Source of the DNA: Spelaeicoccus albus
GTDB lineage: Bacteria; Actinomycetota; Actinomycetes; Actinomycetales; Brevibacteriaceae
Assembly: GCF_013409065.1 (NCBI RefSeq)
Contig: NZ_JACBZP010000001.1
Location: 1,302,001 to 1,366,000 of the forward strand
Direction of reading: 5' to 3'
Length of the DNA: 64,000 nt
In this document: positions 61,724 to 64,000 of the stretch, one piece after another
Numbering within the stretch: the first letter of the stretch is position 1
Layout of the letters: the number at the start of each line of letters is the position of its first letter
Translations under genes and position numbers: made by a program
Notes under the pieces: model-generated
Told to the model about the DNA's origin: nothing
Seen by the model: only the letters and a program-made list of their open reading frames with translations
Database searches by the model: none

Positions 61724-63336
61724 CCAGTGAAGTATGCCCGGTGACGACGGTGGACGTGCTGCAGCGAGCGGCGTTCATTGCTCCCGACGTGGAAGCTGTC
61801 GTGTGCGGGGACGAGCGAGTGACCTACGCGGAATTGGGCCGCCGAGTCGCGGTGATCGCGCGAGCGCTTTGCAGTAGCGGCGTCGAGCCACGCGATCACG
61901 TGGCGGTGTGCGCCGGTAACGGTCCGCGTTGGGTCGAGCTATTTTATGCGATCAGCTCGATCGGCGCCGTCGTCGTTCCAGTCAACACGAGGTTCAAGGC
62001 CGACGAGGTCCGTTACACGCTCGAACAGTCGAAGTCCCGATTCCTTGTCACGGAGCCACGGGTGCTGAGCTCCGATTTCGCGAGCATGCTCCGCGACATC
62101 TGCCCGGAGATCGGTACGGCATTGCCGGGGCCGGCGCTTCCGGACCTTGAACAGGTGGTTTTCACTTGCGACGACGACGTTCCGGACGGCGCGACCGGCT
62201 GGACCGAGTTTCTCAAGGCCGCGGACGAGGTCGACGCTTCCGGCGGGTACACGGCCAGCCCCGACGACGTGGCATTGATCCAGTACACGTCGGGGACGAC
62301 GTCGCGACCCAAAGGCGTGCTGTTGACGCATCGAAGCATGTGCATGGACGCGTATTTCTCCGGCACTCGCATGGGCCTTCGGCTGGCGGATCGATTCCAT
62401 TCCGTTCGCCCGTTCTTTCACGTGGCGGGGAGCACGTTGTCCGTGCTGACGAGCGGCCAATGCGTGAACACGCTCGTCACGATGCCGCGATTCGAGCCGG
62501 GCCCGGCGTTGGAAATCATGGAGCGCGAACGGTGCACGCACTTTTCCGGCAACGACACGATCGCGCTGATGCTGCTCAATCACCCGGATCGTGCCAGCCG
62601 GAACCTGAGCCTGCGGGGCGGTTGGGTGGCCGCCGCGCCGGCGGTGATCCGCAGGGTGATTGATGACCTGGGAGCCACCGAAGTCGTCGTCGGATACGGG
62701 TTGTCGGAGGCCGCGCCGAACGTCGCGCAGTCGTCGTGGCACGAAGACCGGGAATTGCGGATTTCCGCGGCCATGCTGCCCGAACCCGGCGTCGAAGTCC
62801 GAATCTGGAGCCTCGTCGGCGCCGGCGAATGCGGTGTGGGTGAACGCGGCGAGATCCAGGTGCGCGGCTGGAGCGTCATGCAAGGCTACTTCAACCAGCC
62901 AGAGCAGACCGCGAAGGCATTTACAGAAGACGGGTGGCTGAAAACCGGCGACATCGGCGTCATGGATGACACCCGGCGGATCACGTTCGTTGGACGGACG
63001 AAGGACCTCATCCGGGTCGGCGGCGAGAACGTCGCACCGGCCGAAATCGAGAACATGTTGCATCGCCATCCGTTGGTGAAACAAGCGGTGGTCGTCGGCG
63101 TGCCGGATGCACGGTTGGGCGAAACCCCGTTCGCGTTCGTCATCCTCAACGAGGGGGCGTCGGCCATCGAGTCCGAATTGGAACAGTGGATGAAGGATCG
63201 GATCGCGGGGTTTAAATTGCCCCGGTATTTCCGGATCGTCGATGGATTTGAGGATATCGGCATGACCGCGAGTTCGAAGATTCAGAAGAACAAGCTGCGC
63301 GAGCACGCGTCGTCACTGTTGGAAGGCGCGAAGTGA
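61720..63336 (+). CDS. AMP-forming acyl-CoA synthetase
   Basis: A 538-residue adenylate-forming enzyme: QYTSGTTSRPKGVLLTH (188-204) is the P-loop, VVGYGLSEAAPN the A5-like motif with S replacing the usual T of Y-G-x-T-E, GWLKTGDIGVMDD the A7 region, and MTASSKIQKNKLREH the C-terminal catalytic Lys loop. It activates the operon's acid with ATP and CoA. It starts at a GTG overlapping the crotonase by four bases. Paralogue of the synthetase at 1709, but with a clearly different N-terminus. Confidence 0.87.
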   Translation: MTSEVCPVTTVDVLQRAAFIAPDVEAVVCGDERVTYAELGRRVAVIARALCSSGVEPRDHVAVCAGNGPRWVELFYAISSIGAVVVPVNTRFKADEVRYTLEQSKSRFLVTEPRVLSSDFASMLRDICPEIGTALPGPALPDLEQVVFTCDDDVPDGATGWTEFLKAADEVDASGGYTASPDDVALIQYTSGTTSRPKGVLLTHRSMCMDAYFSGTRMGLRLADRFHSVRPFFHVAGSTLSVLTSGQCVNTLVTMPRFEPGPALEIMERERCTHFSGNDTIALMLLNHPDRASRNLSLRGGWVAAAPAVIRRVIDDLGATEVVVGYGLSEAAPNVAQSSWHEDRELRISAAMLPEPGVEVRIWSLVGAGECGVGERGEIQVRGWSVMQGYFNQPEQTAKAFTEDGWLKTGDIGVMDDTRRITFVGRTKDLIRVGGENVAPAEIENMLHRHPLVKQAVVVGVPDARLGETPFAFVILNEGASAIESELEQWMKDRIAGFKLPRYFRIVDGFEDIGMTASSKIQKNKLREHASSLLEGAK

Positions 63337-64000
63337 ACGACGCAATTAGCACGCGATTTACCGAGTTGGTCGGGGTGAAATACCCGATCGTGCAAGCGGG
63401 AATGTCCTGGGCATCGTCATGCTGGGAACTCCCGGTTGCGGTGAGCAACGCGGGCGGACTTGGCGTTCTGGCGGCCGGGCCGATGCGGATCCCCGACATC
63501 AAACAGACGATCGATGAGATTCAAGGACGGACGGATCGGCCGTGGGCTGCGAATCTGCCGTTGTACCGCAAGGGGGTCGATGAGGCGAAGCAGGTTATCG
63601 CCAACGCGGCGCCGCCCGTGCTGGTGGCTTCGCAAGGCGGCCCCAAGGCGTACTTGAGCGAATTCCACGATGTCGGCACCAAGTGCTTGCACGTCGTGGG
63701 GAGCGTGACGCATGCGCTGAAGGCCGCGGAAGCCGGAGTTGACGGTTTGATAGTTGTTGGTGGCGAGGCCGGAGGGCACCCGCCTAAGGAGATGGTGTCG
63801 ACGACGGTGCTGGCGCGGCGGATCGCGCTGGCGGTTCCGGAGCTGCCGATCATCGCGTCGGGCGGTTTCGTTGACGGCGCCGGGTTGGTCGCGGCGCTGG
63901 CCGTGGGAGCAAGCGCGGCTCAGTTCGGCACGCGCTTCTTGGCATCGACCGAGGCATCGGTGCACCCGGCGTACAAGCAGATGGTGCTGGACGCGGACGT
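63333..64000 (+). CDS. Nitronate monooxygenase family (NMO/2-NPD) flavoprotein, N-terminal part
   Basis: The first 222 residues of an FMN TIM-barrel enzyme; the 3' end is outside the window. It begins at GTG 63333, overlapping the synthetase stop. VKYPIVQAGMSWASS, VSNAGGLGVLAAG, CLHVVGSVTHALKAAEAGVD, VVGGEAGGH, IIASGGFVDGAGLVAALAVGA and AQFGTRFLASTEA are all present and typical of the enoyl-reductase/nitronate monooxygenase family. Members of this type in acyl-CoA operons may act on enoyl-CoA or 2-nitro compounds; role here unknown. Confidence 0.85.
   Translation, partial: MNDAISTRFTELVGVKYPIVQAGMSWASSCWELPVAVSNAGGLGVLAAGPMRIPDIKQTIDEIQGRTDRPWAANLPLYRKGVDEAKQVIANAAPPVLVASQGGPKAYLSEFHDVGTKCLHVVGSVTHALKAAEAGVDGLIVVGGEAGGHPPKEMVSTTVLARRIALAVPELPIIASGGFVDGAGLVAALAVGASAAQFGTRFLASTEASVHPAYKQMVLDAD

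Noticed and set aside
61939-63306. A 455-codon minus-strand frame opposite the acyl-CoA synthetase
   Set aside because: Antisense of a gene with all adenylation motifs; composition is typical of a GC-rich shadow.
1-64000. tRNA, rRNA, riboswitch and CRISPR array
   Set aside because: Scanning by eye gave no cloverleaf with a conserved T-loop, no rRNA stretch, no known riboswitch core and no regularly spaced repeats. A covariance or tRNAscan run would be decisive.

Overview
The window is GC-rich, densely coded DNA with many GTG starts, Shine-Dalgarno sites and short overlapping operons. The gene families (MHS-type transporters, sugar ABC transporters without their own ATPase, GntR, LacI and MarR regulators in abundance) point to a free-living Actinomycetota, perhaps of the Micrococcales. 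No ribosomal RNA, tRNA, CRISPR array or intact insertion sequence was found. The whole window reads as a catabolic accessory region: about a dozen small-molecule degradation units, each with its own regulator and often its own transporter, separated by decayed toxin-antitoxin or phage-defence genes.

Layout. 1-3300: end of a MaoC-type dehydratase, an MHS transporter and an acyl-CoA synthetase. 3300-9000: small and regulatory genes (DUF1905, a flavin monooxygenase with divergent TetR, an NAD(P)-binding oxidoreductase with divergent MarR, DUF4262, a double-domain Lrp regulator). 9238-17502: a six-gene operon that looks like guanidino-compound or arginine catabolism (MHS transporter, YtcJ-like amidohydrolase, ThDP decarboxylase, ureohydrolase, 2-hydroxyacid dehydrogenase, M20 hydrolase). 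19045-23214: a ureide or hydantoin operon (MFS, PuuE-like deacetylase fold, cupin, dihydropyrimidinase). 23318-27463: benzoylformate decarboxylase and benzaldehyde dehydrogenase with divergent LysR. 27575-27857: a decayed Abi-family gene next to a possible structured RNA. 28007-37616: a LacI regulon (glycerophosphodiesterase, sulfatase, nucleoside hydrolase, sugar ABC transporter, secreted lipoprotein) marked by three copies of one palindrome. 38224-46572: a GntR-controlled system (SsuABC-like importer, zinc alcohol dehydrogenase, two DUF1185 'amino acid synthesis' proteins, alpha/beta hydrolase, aldehyde dehydrogenase) whose substrate is unknown. 46559-52079: a D-apionate degradation locus (apnL, gntR, oiaC, apnO, MFS). 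52142-55608: LacI, purine-type NCS2 permease and adenosine deaminase. 55610-55950: a broken parDE pair. 55994-64000: a MarR-controlled acyl-CoA operon beginning with an HMG-CoA-lyase-like aldolase that lacks the usual cysteine.

The most interesting units are the 38-46.6 kb system, which matches no pathway I know, the three-site LacI regulon, the D-apionate locus, and the Abi remnant with its adjacent hairpins. Functions are read from motifs and context only; no database search was possible.
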